Assembly: GCA_964387355.1 (NCBI GenBank)
Contig: CAYLWJ010000165.1
Span: 1 to 17,451, forward strand
Reading direction: 5' to 3'
Origin: Calidifonticultor sp964387355
GTDB lineage: Bacteria; Actinomycetota; Humimicrobiia; Humimicrobiales; Humimicrobiaceae
Length of the DNA stretch: 17,451 nt
Shown here: in pieces, positions 8,045 to 15,584 of the stretch
How the letters are laid out: each line of letters starts with the position of its first letter
How positions within the stretch are numbered: the first letter of the stretch is position 1
Notes under the pieces: generated by a model
What the model was told of the DNA's origin: nothing
Databases searched by the model: none
The model's input: the letters and a program-made list of their open reading frames with translations, nothing else
Translations under genes and position numbers: made by a program

Positions 8045-9337
8045 ATGGAAATAATTTTAAAAAATACATTATACATTTTATTAATTTATAATTCATCAAT
8101 ATTATTTATTCTTTTCATTTTTTTTATAAACTTTATTATAAACCTTAAAAAGTTCAAACAAGTTTTTTCTTATAAGATTAATTTCATTTATGAACAAACA
8201 CTACCAAAAGTTTCTGTTCTTATACCAGCAAGAAACGAAGAAAAAAACATTGAGGCTTGTGTTCGCTCCTTATTAGAACAAGATTACAATAATTATGAAA
8301 TTATTATACTTGATGACAATTCAACAGACGATACCCAAAAAATAGTTAAAAACATTATAGAAGAAAATAATTTAAGTCAGTCACTATTAAATGATTTTAA
8401 TAATGAAAACAAAAAAATAAATTTAAAGTTAATTATCGGAAAACCTCTTTTAAATGGATGGGTTGGCAAAAATTATGCTTGCTATCAGCTTGAAAAGGCA
8501 GCATCAGGAAGTTACCTACTTTTTACTGATGCTGATACAATTCATGGACCAGAATCCATTTCAAGTGGACTGCAATGCCTTATTAGTAATAATCTTGATG
8601 CTCTCTCTGTTTATCCTGAGCTGATAATGAAATCTTTTATAGAAAAAATGGTTATTGGTTTTATGAAGTTTGGAATTTTATTATTTTTGCCATTATATGT
8701 AAGGAAAAAAATAAGCAAACTAATGTTTCATCCAGCTTTAGGTTCATATATGCTTTATAAAAGAGATGTATACAATAAAATTGGAGGACATAAACAAATT
8801 TATAATAAATGTCTTGAGGATATGAATATGGCAAAGCTAATTACAAATAATGGCTACAAGTTTGCAATATTTGATGGGATGAATATTTATAAAACTCGCA
8901 TGTACAACAATTTTAAAGATTTATATAAAGGCTTTTCAAGATTTATAATTACAACCTTCAATTACAATAAAATTTTGCCACTGATTCTAAATTTAGCTAT
9001 CTCAGTGTTATTATTGTTTCCATTTTTATTATTGATTTCTTACCCCTTTTTTTATTCTTTTGAATTTCAAAATTATTTTATGACAACAGAGATAATAAAC
9101 CTTTTAAATAGAAATATTATATTAACTTTAATGCAGATATCATTAATTTTGCTCATTAAAACCATCTATATATCAAGGTTTGAGGGAAGTATAATAGATT
9201 TATTTCTGCACCCTATTTCTATTGCAATCATTCTTATAATGGGAATAGCGCTTTCATTTGGTGGGAAAAAAACAAGCAAGATTAGTTGGAAAGGCAGAGA
9301 ATATTGCCTAAATAACTGTAATAATATAAAGGGTTAA
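8045..9337 (+). CDS. Family 2 glycosyltransferase, CrtQ/CruC-like, membrane-anchored
   Basis: This is a processive-type GT-A glycosyltransferase on the cytoplasmic face of the membrane. Order of parts: an N-terminal membrane helix (about 8-33), the GT2 start PKVSVLIPARNEE (54-66), the nucleotide-binding ILDDNSTDDT (88-97), the lipid-glycosyltransferase segment PLLNGWVGKNYACYQL, the metal-binding TDADT (161-165), the acceptor/catalytic EDMNMAK (258-264) and RMYNNFKDLYKGFSRF, then three to four C-terminal membrane helices. This layout matches enzymes that glycosylate carotenoids or similar lipids (CrtQ, CruC). No carotenoid synthesis gene is nearby, so the acceptor could be another isoprenoid or glycerolipid. 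A short Asn-rich stretch (about 104-125) widens the loop before IIGKPL. No clear ribosome binding site precedes ATG 8045. It is probably co-transcribed with the PAP2-like gene 25 bases downstream. Confidence 0.8.
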   Translation: MEIILKNTLYILLIYNSSILFILFIFFINFIINLKKFKQVFSYKINFIYEQTLPKVSVLIPARNEEKNIEACVRSLLEQDYNNYEIIILDDNSTDDTQKIVKNIIEENNLSQSLLNDFNNENKKINLKLIIGKPLLNGWVGKNYACYQLEKAASGSYLLFTDADTIHGPESISSGLQCLISNNLDALSVYPELIMKSFIEKMVIGFMKFGILLFLPLYVRKKISKLMFHPALGSYMLYKRDVYNKIGGHKQIYNKCLEDMNMAKLITNNGYKFAIFDGMNIYKTRMYNNFKDLYKGFSRFIITTFNYNKILPLILNLAISVLLLFPFLLLISYPFFYSFEFQNYFMTTEIINLLNRNIILTLMQISLILLIKTIYISRFEGSIIDLFLHPISIAIILIMGIALSFGGKKTSKISWKGREYCLNNCNNIKG

Positions 9338-9362
9338 TTAAAATCAAGGTTAAATAAAATAA

Positions 9363-10202
9363 ATGAAAGAAAAAATTATTAACAATAACTATGATTACAA
9401 TTATAGTTATAATGATAATAGAAAAAATATTAAAATAACCAAGCTGGTAATGCCTAAAATAGCAAAATTAATATCATTTGTTTTTGATGGCTCAGTCTTA
9501 GCATTACCAATATTTTTGTCGATTTACTTTAATGATAGAAATAAACTTTTAGAGAATTTGCCTTCTTTGTTAATAACTATATTCTCTCTTGCAATTATTC
9601 CTTATTCATTAATAGTTTTATTGTATAAATTAAAAAAAATAAGTGACCTGCATATTCCTAAAAGAAGAGAAAGAATTTTACCTTTAATTATAATTAACGT
9701 AATAGTTATTGCAGGTTTTATCTCTTTAAATTTTGTTCCAGCAACATTATTACTTAAAACAACTTATGAAGTTTATATATTTACACTAATTATTTTAAGT
9801 TTAATAAGTATTTTCTGGAAAATAAGTTTCCATACCAGTTATGCCACATTATTTGCGGTTATTTTTATTACTATTTACGGCAAATGGGGTCTTTTTGCAC
9901 TTATTCTTATACCTATTATGATATGGGCAAGAACAATATTAAAAAGACATACATTAAGCCAAGCTACCAGCGGGGTTTTAATAACATTTTCTATTTCACT
10001 TACTGTCTTTATGATAAATAATTTTCCAACTTTTAAATATCTTAATTCTTTTTTAAACAGCTTAATCTTAAGTCCAACTAAGTATTTAATTTCATTAATT
10101 TTTATTAATGAAATAAACTTTTTATTTTTAACATTTATTTTAATTATCCTTCTTATTTTATATAAACTTCAATTATCTAAAAATTATTTTTACAAAATTT
10201 AA
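9363..10202 (+). CDS. Divergent PAP2-like membrane phosphatase
   Basis: This is an integral membrane protein of 279 residues related to type 2 phosphatidic acid phosphatases. The three motif regions are recognisable but altered: a basic stretch HIPKRRERILP (97-107) for motif 1; KISFHTSYA (153-161) with His157 in place of PSGH; and Arg190, five residues, His196, three residues, Gln200, where SRx5Hx3D is expected, so Gln replaces the usual Asp. The His/Arg/His core is kept, so dephosphorylation of a lipid such as an isoprenoid or diacyl pyrophosphate is plausible but unproven. The N-terminus carries an Asn/Tyr-rich low-complexity stretch (residues 7-22). An aaggt at 9346-9350 could serve ATG 9363. 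Its proximity to the glycosyltransferase suggests a joint role in glycolipid synthesis. Confidence 0.65.
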   Translation: MKEKIINNNYDYNYSYNDNRKNIKITKLVMPKIAKLISFVFDGSVLALPIFLSIYFNDRNKLLENLPSLLITIFSLAIIPYSLIVLLYKLKKISDLHIPKRRERILPLIIINVIVIAGFISLNFVPATLLLKTTYEVYIFTLIILSLISIFWKISFHTSYATLFAVIFITIYGKWGLFALILIPIMIWARTILKRHTLSQATSGVLITFSISLTVFMINNFPTFKYLNSFLNSLILSPTKYLISLIFINEINFLFLTFILIILLILYKLQLSKNYFYKI

Positions 10203-10203
10203 C

Positions 10204-10315
10204 TAATTTAGTTCATGCTGAATAATTGACTAAAATTTAAAAACTTAAAAAATTTTGTGCTTAATGGATTCAAATTTTTTACAAATTAAGGAATTATTCA
10301 GCATAAACTAATTTA
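10204..10315. mobile_element. Candidate MITE: 98-base element with terminal inverted repeats
   Basis: Bases 10211-10227 (gttcatgctgaataatt) and the reverse complement of 10292-10308 (gtttatgctgaataatt) match at 16 of 17 positions. The 98-base unit is flanked on both sides by the direct repeat taattta (10204-10210 and 10309-10315), as a target-site duplication would be. A 9-base-pair inner stem (10247-10255 with 10272-10280) makes it a long nested hairpin. It begins two bases after the PAP2-like stop codon. It encodes nothing and no other copy is seen in the window. Alternatives are a large processing hairpin or an operator. No T-run follows, so it is not a standard terminator. Confidence 0.45.
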
Positions 10316-10393
10316 CTTATTAAATAATTAATAAACTTTTAAGTTTTTTTTAAGGAATTTTTAACATAAAAAAAATCTAATCTGTTAAATTCT

Positions 10394-10426
10394 ACAATAG
10401 CAGCTGCATTTTACTGCTATTGTTTT
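10394..10426 (+). terminator. Terminator-like hairpin upstream of the phn genes
   Basis: A perfect 10-base-pair stem (acaatagcag at 10394-10403 with ctgctattgt at 10414-10423) encloses a 10-base loop and ends in tttt (10423-10426). The T-run is short and followed by aag, so efficiency is uncertain. It could end transcripts from the glycosyltransferase/PAP2 pair or lie in the leader of the phn operon, depending on where the phn promoter is. Confidence 0.55.
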
Positions 10427-10561
10427 AAGTAAAAATAAGTTAAAAAGTTTGCTGTTTAAAAAATTGCTTGTTTTAGTCTTTAATCTTAAAACAAACTTTT
10501 AGCAGTAAATTATTAATAAAATTAAAAAACTTTAAAAAGAAAGAGTAAAGGAGTAATCTAC
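10427..10561 (+). promoter_or_regulatory. phn leader region with alternative pairings
   Basis: The remaining bases before phnS contain no gene. aaaagtttg (10443-10451) can pair with caaactttt (10492-10500). ttgtttta (10468-10475) can pair with taaaacaa (10487-10494), which competes with the first. agcagtaaa (10501-10509) is a perfect complement of 10410-10418, the loop and 3' arm of the upstream hairpin. A strong ribosome binding site aaaggag (10547-10553) sits 8 bases before the phnS ATG. Whether these pairings form, or are an effect of AT-rich sequence, cannot be judged by eye. Confidence 0.3.
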
Positions 10562-11638
10562 ATGATGAAATTAAAAAATACTGGAACAAAAAAAGGATTG
10601 GTGCTGCTAATCTGTATAACCGCAACACTTGTTTTTACATTAGTTTCAAGCTTATTTTTAGGTTCTGGTTGCAGTCCAAAACAAGCTGAATTAAACGTAT
10701 ATACTGCTCTTGAAGAAGAGCACATCGAACCGTACCTGTCCTCTTTTAAAAAGCTATACCCAAATATTATTATTAACATTACAAGAGATTCAACTGGCAT
10801 AATTACCGCAAAACTACTTGCTGAAAAAGACAATCCACAGGCAGACGTTATATGGGGCTTAGCAGCCACAAGTCTTTTAGTATTAGATCAGCAAGGTATG
10901 TTAGAAGGTTATAATCCAAAAGGAATTGAAAATATTTATCCTGAGTTTAAAGATTCAAAAAACAACCCAGTTCACTGGGTAGGAATAGATGCTTGGATGA
11001 CTGCATTTACTGTAAACACAGTGGAAGCACAAACAAAGGGAATTCCAATTCCTCAAAGCTTTGAAGACCTTATTAAACCTGAATATAAAGGCTATGTTGT
11101 AATGCCAAATCCTGCATCTTCAGGCACTGGCTTTTTAACTGTATCAGCTATTCTGCAGCTTAAAGGAGAAAAGGAAGGATGGGAATATTTAGATAAACTT
11201 CATGAAAATATAGCACTTTATACTCACAGTGGTTCAAAGCCAGCAAAAATGGCTGGAGCTGGTGAGTATCCTGTTGGTATATCTTTTGGCTACAAGGGTC
11301 TTCTTGTTAAAGCTGATGGCGCACCTGTTGAGGTTATATTCCCAAAAGAAGGATCTGGTTGGGATCTTGAAGCAAATGCATTAATTAAAAAAGATAAAAT
11401 AAAAAAAGAAGCTAAGCTCTTTCTTGACTGGGCAATTACTGATACTGTTATGAAAGAGTATAATAAAAATTATGCAATTATCTCTTCAAAAAGTGTTAAA
11501 GCAGTTGTTCCAGAAGGTTTTCCTGCTGAACCATTAAAACAGCTTATAAAAAATGATTTTGAATGGGCTGCAGCAAATAGAGAATCTATACTCAAGGAAT
11601 GGACAAAAAGATACGAAGCAAAAAGTGAGAAAAAATAG
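10562..11638 (+). CDS. phnS: 2-aminoethylphosphonate ABC transporter, substrate-binding lipoprotein
   Basis: This is an extracytoplasmic solute-binding protein (358 residues) that would capture 2-aminoethylphosphonate and deliver it to the PhnT/PhnU importer. Seen: a basic N-terminus and hydrophobic stretch (about 12-33) ending at GSGC with Cys37, a lipobox-like site with non-ideal residues; then the mature fold starting ELNVYTALEEEHIEPYLSSF, typical of the iron/spermidine/AEP binding-protein group. Iron-binding relatives look similar. The AEP assignment rests on the linked permease, phnX and phnW. Either of the two ATGs at 10562 and 10565 is usable; the aaaggag 8 bases before 10562 favours the first. 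A stable hairpin follows the stop, and phnT begins 234 bases later. No regulator gene is adjacent. Confidence 0.82.
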   Translation: MMKLKNTGTKKGLVLLICITATLVFTLVSSLFLGSGCSPKQAELNVYTALEEEHIEPYLSSFKKLYPNIIINITRDSTGIITAKLLAEKDNPQADVIWGLAATSLLVLDQQGMLEGYNPKGIENIYPEFKDSKNNPVHWVGIDAWMTAFTVNTVEAQTKGIPIPQSFEDLIKPEYKGYVVMPNPASSGTGFLTVSAILQLKGEKEGWEYLDKLHENIALYTHSGSKPAKMAGAGEYPVGISFGYKGLLVKADGAPVEVIFPKEGSGWDLEANALIKKDKIKKEAKLFLDWAITDTVMKEYNKNYAIISSKSVKAVVPEGFPAEPLKQLIKNDFEWAAANRESILKEWTKRYEAKSEKK

Positions 11639-11655
11639 TTTACTTAATCAGTTTA

Positions 11656-11683
11656 GCTCCTGCCAGCAATAGCTGGTAGGAGC
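11656..11683 (+). terminator. Stable intergenic hairpin after phnS (no T-run)
   Basis: gctcctgccagc (11656-11667) and gctggtaggagc (11672-11683) form a 12-base-pair stem with one G-T wobble and the 4-base loop aata. It stands out as GC-rich in this window. The following bases are aagtattt, so a true rho-independent terminator is not supported. A 3'-end-protecting or partial-termination element that lets the binding protein be made in excess over the permease is the likelier reading. Confidence 0.6.
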
Positions 11684-11872
11684 AAGTATTTAACAAATAA
11701 TTTAAAAAATAAAATATTTACACGTTCTAAATTTTAATATCTAAGAATTTTAATAAAAATTTTTTACTTAATTTACTTAATACTTAATTACAATGGAGAA
11801 GGATTTTTAATCATATAAAAATAATAAAAATTAATTAGCTAAAAATTAGCAACTTTATTAAAAGGAGCTGAA

Positions 11873-12877
11873 ATGTCTTATCTTGAAATTAAAAAAATCT
11901 CAAAAAAGTTTGGTAGTTTCACTGCACTAAGTGATATCAATTTTGAATTAAAAGAAGGAGAATTTCTTTGCTTACTTGGCCCAAGCGGTTGCGGCAAAAC
12001 CACACTGCTAAGAATTATAGCAGGTCTCGAAGAACCAGACAGCGGAAGTGTTATCTTAAATGGCAAAGATATAACTTACCTTCACCCATCTTTAAGAAAT
12101 TTTGGAATAGTATTTCAATCTTACGCCCTATTTCCAAACATGAATGTATACGAAAATATTTCTTTTGGACTAAAGAATAAAAAGTTTGCAAAAGCTTATG
12201 TAAAAAATCGTGTAGAAGAGTTAATTTCTCTTGTTAAGTTGAACCATGTAAAATTTAAATATCCATTTCAAATTTCAGGAGGAGAACAACAAAGAGTTGC
12301 TCTTGCAAGGGCATTAGCATTAAATCCAAACTTTTTACTTTTAGATGAACCCCTTTCAGCTTTAGATGCAAAGGTTAGAAATAAACTTAGAGAAGAGATA
12401 AAGGAGACACAAAAAAAATTAAGAATCACTACAATTATGGTTACTCACGATCAGGAAGAAGCTTTAACAATGGCTGACAGAGTCGTAGTTATGAATAAAG
12501 GAAGGATTATGCAAATAGATACTCCTCTTTCAGTATATGAAATGCCTGCAGATCCCTTTGTAGCAGATTTTATTGGAGAAATAAACTTTATAAAGGAAAA
12601 CTCTCACATAATTGCTATTAGGCCAGAAAACATTAGGTTTGGTCAAGAAAAAGGCTTAGAAGCAGAGTTAATAAATAGAGAATTTAGAGGAGCTTTTTAC
12701 AGATTGACTTTTTTACTTAAAAACAATAATCAATTTATAAAAGTTGATGTCCCATCAAATAAAAAGATTGATTTTGAAAATCAATTAAAAAAATTTTACA
12801 TAGAATTGCCATCGGAAAAAACAATTAGTTATATGCAGCATGAAAAAGACTCTCTAGATAATTCATATTATTCTTAA
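11873..12877 (+). CDS. phnT: 2-aminoethylphosphonate ABC transporter, ATP-binding protein
   Basis: This is the cytoplasmic ATPase that powers import. All ABC motifs are present: Walker A GPSGCGKT (36-43), Q-loop Gln82 in VFQSYALFP, signature SGGEQQRVALARAL (135-148), Walker B LLLDEP with Glu159, D-loop SALDAK, and H-loop His192 in MVTHDQEEA. The C-terminal region after about 235 contains AIRPENIRFG, as in TOBE-type regulatory domains of the CUT1/spermidine/iron/AEP group. At 334 residues the length is normal. A strong aaaggag (11861-11867) precedes the ATG by 5 bases. On its own it could be an iron or polyamine ATPase; the position between phnS and the fused permease followed by phnX and phnW supports AEP. 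Confidence 0.88.
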   Translation: MSYLEIKKISKKFGSFTALSDINFELKEGEFLCLLGPSGCGKTTLLRIIAGLEEPDSGSVILNGKDITYLHPSLRNFGIVFQSYALFPNMNVYENISFGLKNKKFAKAYVKNRVEELISLVKLNHVKFKYPFQISGGEQQRVALARALALNPNFLLLDEPLSALDAKVRNKLREEIKETQKKLRITTIMVTHDQEEALTMADRVVVMNKGRIMQIDTPLSVYEMPADPFVADFIGEINFIKENSHIIAIRPENIRFGQEKGLEAELINREFRGAFYRLTFLLKNNNQFIKVDVPSNKKIDFENQLKKFYIELPSEKTISYMQHEKDSLDNSYYS

Positions 12878-12885
12878 TATTATTT

Positions 12886-12913
12886 TTAATAATACTTTTA
12901 ATAGTATTATTAA
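12886..12913 (+). other. Weak AT-rich hairpin between phnT and phnU
   Basis: ttaataatac (12886-12895) pairs perfectly with gtattattaa (12904-12913) around an 8-base loop, 9 bases after the phnT stop. It has only one G-C pair and no T-run. In such AT-rich DNA it may be fortuitous. The rest of the 185-base gap shows no gene and only a faint aggt (13048-13051) before phnU. Confidence 0.3.
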
Positions 12914-13062
12914 TAAAATACTTAATATAATGCTAAATTATACCTTAATAGTTTATAGAATTTTAAATATTAAATTTCTGATGTCTCATACTTATACTGA
13001 TGTATGGCATTTTTGTCATTTAAATAAAATTTATCAGGTAAAATAATAGGTAAAATATTAAA

Positions 13063-14772
13063 ATGCAATTATTAAAATTAAATAGAAAAAAACTTGTTAC
13101 AGAAAGTTTTTTTCAAAAATTATTAATAATTATTTTCTTTATTTTTTTAGTTATAGCAATTTTAATACCTCTTTTAAGTTTATTCATAAAATCACTTTAT
13201 GATGTTTCTGGCAGTTTTATAGGTTTTAGAAATTTTAAAGATTATTTTTCAAACCCAACACTCTCCAGCAGTGTCAAAAATACATTTTTCATTTCTTCTG
13301 TAACTACTGGAATATCTCTTATACTTGCCCTTATTTATGCTTATGCACTTGCTAGAATCAAAATAATATGGAAAACATTTTTTAAATATATAGCCGTTTT
13401 GCCATTATTTGCACCAACAATGCTTCAGGGTATATCACTTGTATATCTTTTTGGTAATAAAGGGCTTTTTACTACATTAGGAATTAATATAAATCTTTAT
13501 GGTCCAGTTGGAATAATAATTTCTGAAGTACTTTATACATTTCCGCAAGCATATCTAATAATTCTTGTTGCTTTAGAATTGACAGATTATAGATTATACG
13601 AAGCAGCCCAAGCTCTAGGTGCAAGCAAGGTAACACAGTTTTTTAAAATAACCTTGCCTAGCATAAAATATGGGCTTATAAGCGCATTATTTGTTTGTTT
13701 TACATTAAGTTTTACTGATTTTGGTGCACCAAAGGTTGTTGGAGGTGATTATAATGTCCTTGCAACTGATGTATATAAACAAATAATTGGACAACAGAAT
13801 TTTTCTATAGGTGCAGTTGTCGGAATAATTTTGTTAGCGCCTGCAATAGTTAATTTTATAGTTGATAGAATTGCTACAAGAAAACAAGCCTCTTCTTTAT
13901 CATCAAAAATAATTCCATATCAGTTTAAAAAAAGCAAACTCGATGTATTGTTTTTCATTTATTGCATAATAATAAGTATAATAATATTAATTTTTTTTAT
14001 TATTGCAATTTTTGCTTCTTTAGTAAAAATCTGGCCATATAATTTAAATCTAACATTTGCGCATTATTATTTCAAAAATGTTTCTAGCTCAGGAATAAAG
14101 CCATACATAAACAGCATATATATATCTTTTTTGAGCGCAATAATAGGCACAATATTGATATTTATCAGCGCTTATATTATAGAAAAATCAAAATCTTTAA
14201 AAATTATTAGGCAAATTACTTATTTCTTTTCAATAATTCCTTTAGCCTTGCCAGGACTTTTAATTGGAATTTCATATATATTATTTTTTAATAAAAGAAG
14301 CTTTAATATTTTTAATTTAGATATTCCTAATATATTGAATTTTATTTATGGAACTGTAATAATTTTAGTTCTCGCTAATATAATACACTTTTATTCAGTC
14401 CCTTTTATTACTGCAACCACTGCCCTAAAAAAAATCGATAGGGATTTTGAACAAATTTCACATTCAATGTCTGTTCCGATTTATAAAACTTTTTTTAAAA
14501 TTACATTTCCACTTTCCATAACTGCAATCATGGAAAATTTCATGTACATTTTTGTAAACAGTATGACAACTGTATCTGCTGTAATTTTTTTATACACTTC
14601 AAAAACAAAACTAGCCTCCATAGCAGTGATTCATATGGAGGAAGGTGGCTCAATTGCTTCAGCAGCAGCAATGGCTGTTTTAATAGTTTTAACAAACATT
14701 ATATTTAGATTAATTTATGAAATAATTTCAAAAAAGATTAGGAGGGTAACTGATGCTTGGCAAAGAAGATAA
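13063..14772 (+). CDS. phnU: 2-aminoethylphosphonate ABC transporter, fused double permease
   Basis: This is a membrane permease in which both translocation domains are fused in one chain of 569 residues, as in the PhnU-type AEP and FbpB-type iron transporters. Domain 1 spans roughly residues 15-275, with the ATPase-contacting EAA loop EAAQALGASKVTQFFKITLP at 180-199. Domain 2 spans about 295-569, with a degenerate EAA loop around 462-483 (ISHSMSVPIYKTFFKITFP). About twelve hydrophobic helices are visible, and TDFGAPKVVGGDYNVLATDVY follows the first EAA loop. Its end overlaps phnX by 20 bases, and the phnX ribosome binding site lies inside it. The start at 13063 has only a weak aggt about 12 bases upstream, so phnU may be translated less well than phnS and phnT. 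Confidence 0.85.
   Translation: MQLLKLNRKKLVTESFFQKLLIIIFFIFLVIAILIPLLSLFIKSLYDVSGSFIGFRNFKDYFSNPTLSSSVKNTFFISSVTTGISLILALIYAYALARIKIIWKTFFKYIAVLPLFAPTMLQGISLVYLFGNKGLFTTLGININLYGPVGIIISEVLYTFPQAYLIILVALELTDYRLYEAAQALGASKVTQFFKITLPSIKYGLISALFVCFTLSFTDFGAPKVVGGDYNVLATDVYKQIIGQQNFSIGAVVGIILLAPAIVNFIVDRIATRKQASSLSSKIIPYQFKKSKLDVLFFIYCIIISIIILIFFIIAIFASLVKIWPYNLNLTFAHYYFKNVSSSGIKPYINSIYISFLSAIIGTILIFISAYIIEKSKSLKIIRQITYFFSIIPLALPGLLIGISYILFFNKRSFNIFNLDIPNILNFIYGTVIILVLANIIHFYSVPFITATTALKKIDRDFEQISHSMSVPIYKTFFKITFPLSITAIMENFMYIFVNSMTTVSAVIFLYTSKTKLASIAVIHMEEGGSIASAAAMAVLIVLTNIIFRLIYEIISKKIRRVTDAWQRR
14740..14746 (+). promoter_or_regulatory. phnX ribosome binding site inside phnU
   Basis: aggaggg ends 6 bases before ATG 14753 and lies within the last codons of phnU. 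Together with the 20-base gene overlap this fixes the phnX start and implies translational coupling. Confidence 0.8.
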
Positions 14773-15580
14773 TAATTATCTAAAAATAAATGCAATAATT
14801 TTTGATTGGAGTGGTACCACTGTTGATTACGGTTGTATGGCTCCTGCAATAACATTTAAAAATATTTTTAGTCAAAATGGAATTGAAGTAGATATGTCTC
14901 TAATTAGAAGTTTTATGGGACTACCAAAAAAAGAGCACATTAGAAAGCTTCTTGAAAATGAACTTATCTCTAATCAGTGGCTAGAAAAATATGGCAAAAA
15001 ACCAGATTCAATTCTGTTGGATAAACTTTACAATGATTTTACGCCGCAACTTTTTAAAATTCTTGGCAATTATTCTAAACCAATAAACGGTGTTACAGAG
15101 ACAGTAAAAGAATTAAAACATAATGGATTAAAAATTGGTTCCACTACTGGCTATACAAAAGAAATGATGCAAATTGTTTTAGCGGAGTCAAGAAAATATT
15201 CATATGAGCCTGATTGTATTGTTACTCCTGAAGAAGCTGGGGCCGGAAGGCCAATGCCATTTATGTGCTATTTAAACCTAATTAAGCTAAAAGTTTATCC
15301 TGCTATAACAGCAGTTAAAGTGGGTGATACTATAAGTGATATAAAAGAAGGATTAAATGCCGGCATGTGGAGTATTGGAGTTATTAAAGGAAGCAATGAA
15401 TTAGGATTAAGCCAAGATGAAATAGATTCTTACGATAAAAAAGAACTTAGTAAAATGATTAAAAAAGTTAGAGACAAATTTTATTCTAACGGTGCTCATT
15501 TTGTTTTAGATAAAATAACAGACATTTTTGATATTATAAAAATAATTAATAAAAAGCTATATAAAATGAGGAGGCTTTAA
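14753..15580 (+). CDS. phnX: Phosphonoacetaldehyde hydrolase (phosphonatase)
   Basis: This cytoplasmic HAD-superfamily enzyme cleaves the C-P bond of phosphonoacetaldehyde to acetaldehyde and phosphate. Seen: FDWSGTTVDYG with nucleophile Asp18, and MGLPKKEHIR with Lys59, the Schiff-base lysine. The spacing of 41 between Asp and Lys equals that of the well-studied Bacillus enzyme as I recall it. The later HAD motifs are GSTTGYTKEMM, AGRPMPFMC and KVGDTISDIKEGLNAGMWSIG. The length of 275 residues is normal. A strong ribosome binding site inside phnU fixes the start. The phnW ribosome binding site aggagg (15569-15574) lies inside its 3' end, so U, X and W form a tightly coupled block. Confidence 0.95.
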   Translation: MLGKEDNNYLKINAIIFDWSGTTVDYGCMAPAITFKNIFSQNGIEVDMSLIRSFMGLPKKEHIRKLLENELISNQWLEKYGKKPDSILLDKLYNDFTPQLFKILGNYSKPINGVTETVKELKHNGLKIGSTTGYTKEMMQIVLAESRKYSYEPDCIVTPEEAGAGRPMPFMCYLNLIKLKVYPAITAVKVGDTISDIKEGLNAGMWSIGVIKGSNELGLSQDEIDSYDKKELSKMIKKVRDKFYSNGAHFVLDKITDIFDIIKIINKKLYKMRRL

Positions 15581-15584
15581 TAAA

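Noticed and set aside
11792..11809. Tiny ATG frame (ATG GAG AAG GAT TTT TAA) upstream of phnT as a leader peptide.
   Set aside because: It has five codons, no ribosome binding site and no runs of a regulatory amino acid.
10562..12877. phnS/phnT as an iron(III) or spermidine transporter.
   Set aside because: The protein families overlap, but the fused permease followed by translationally coupled phnX and phnW makes aminoethylphosphonate the much better reading.
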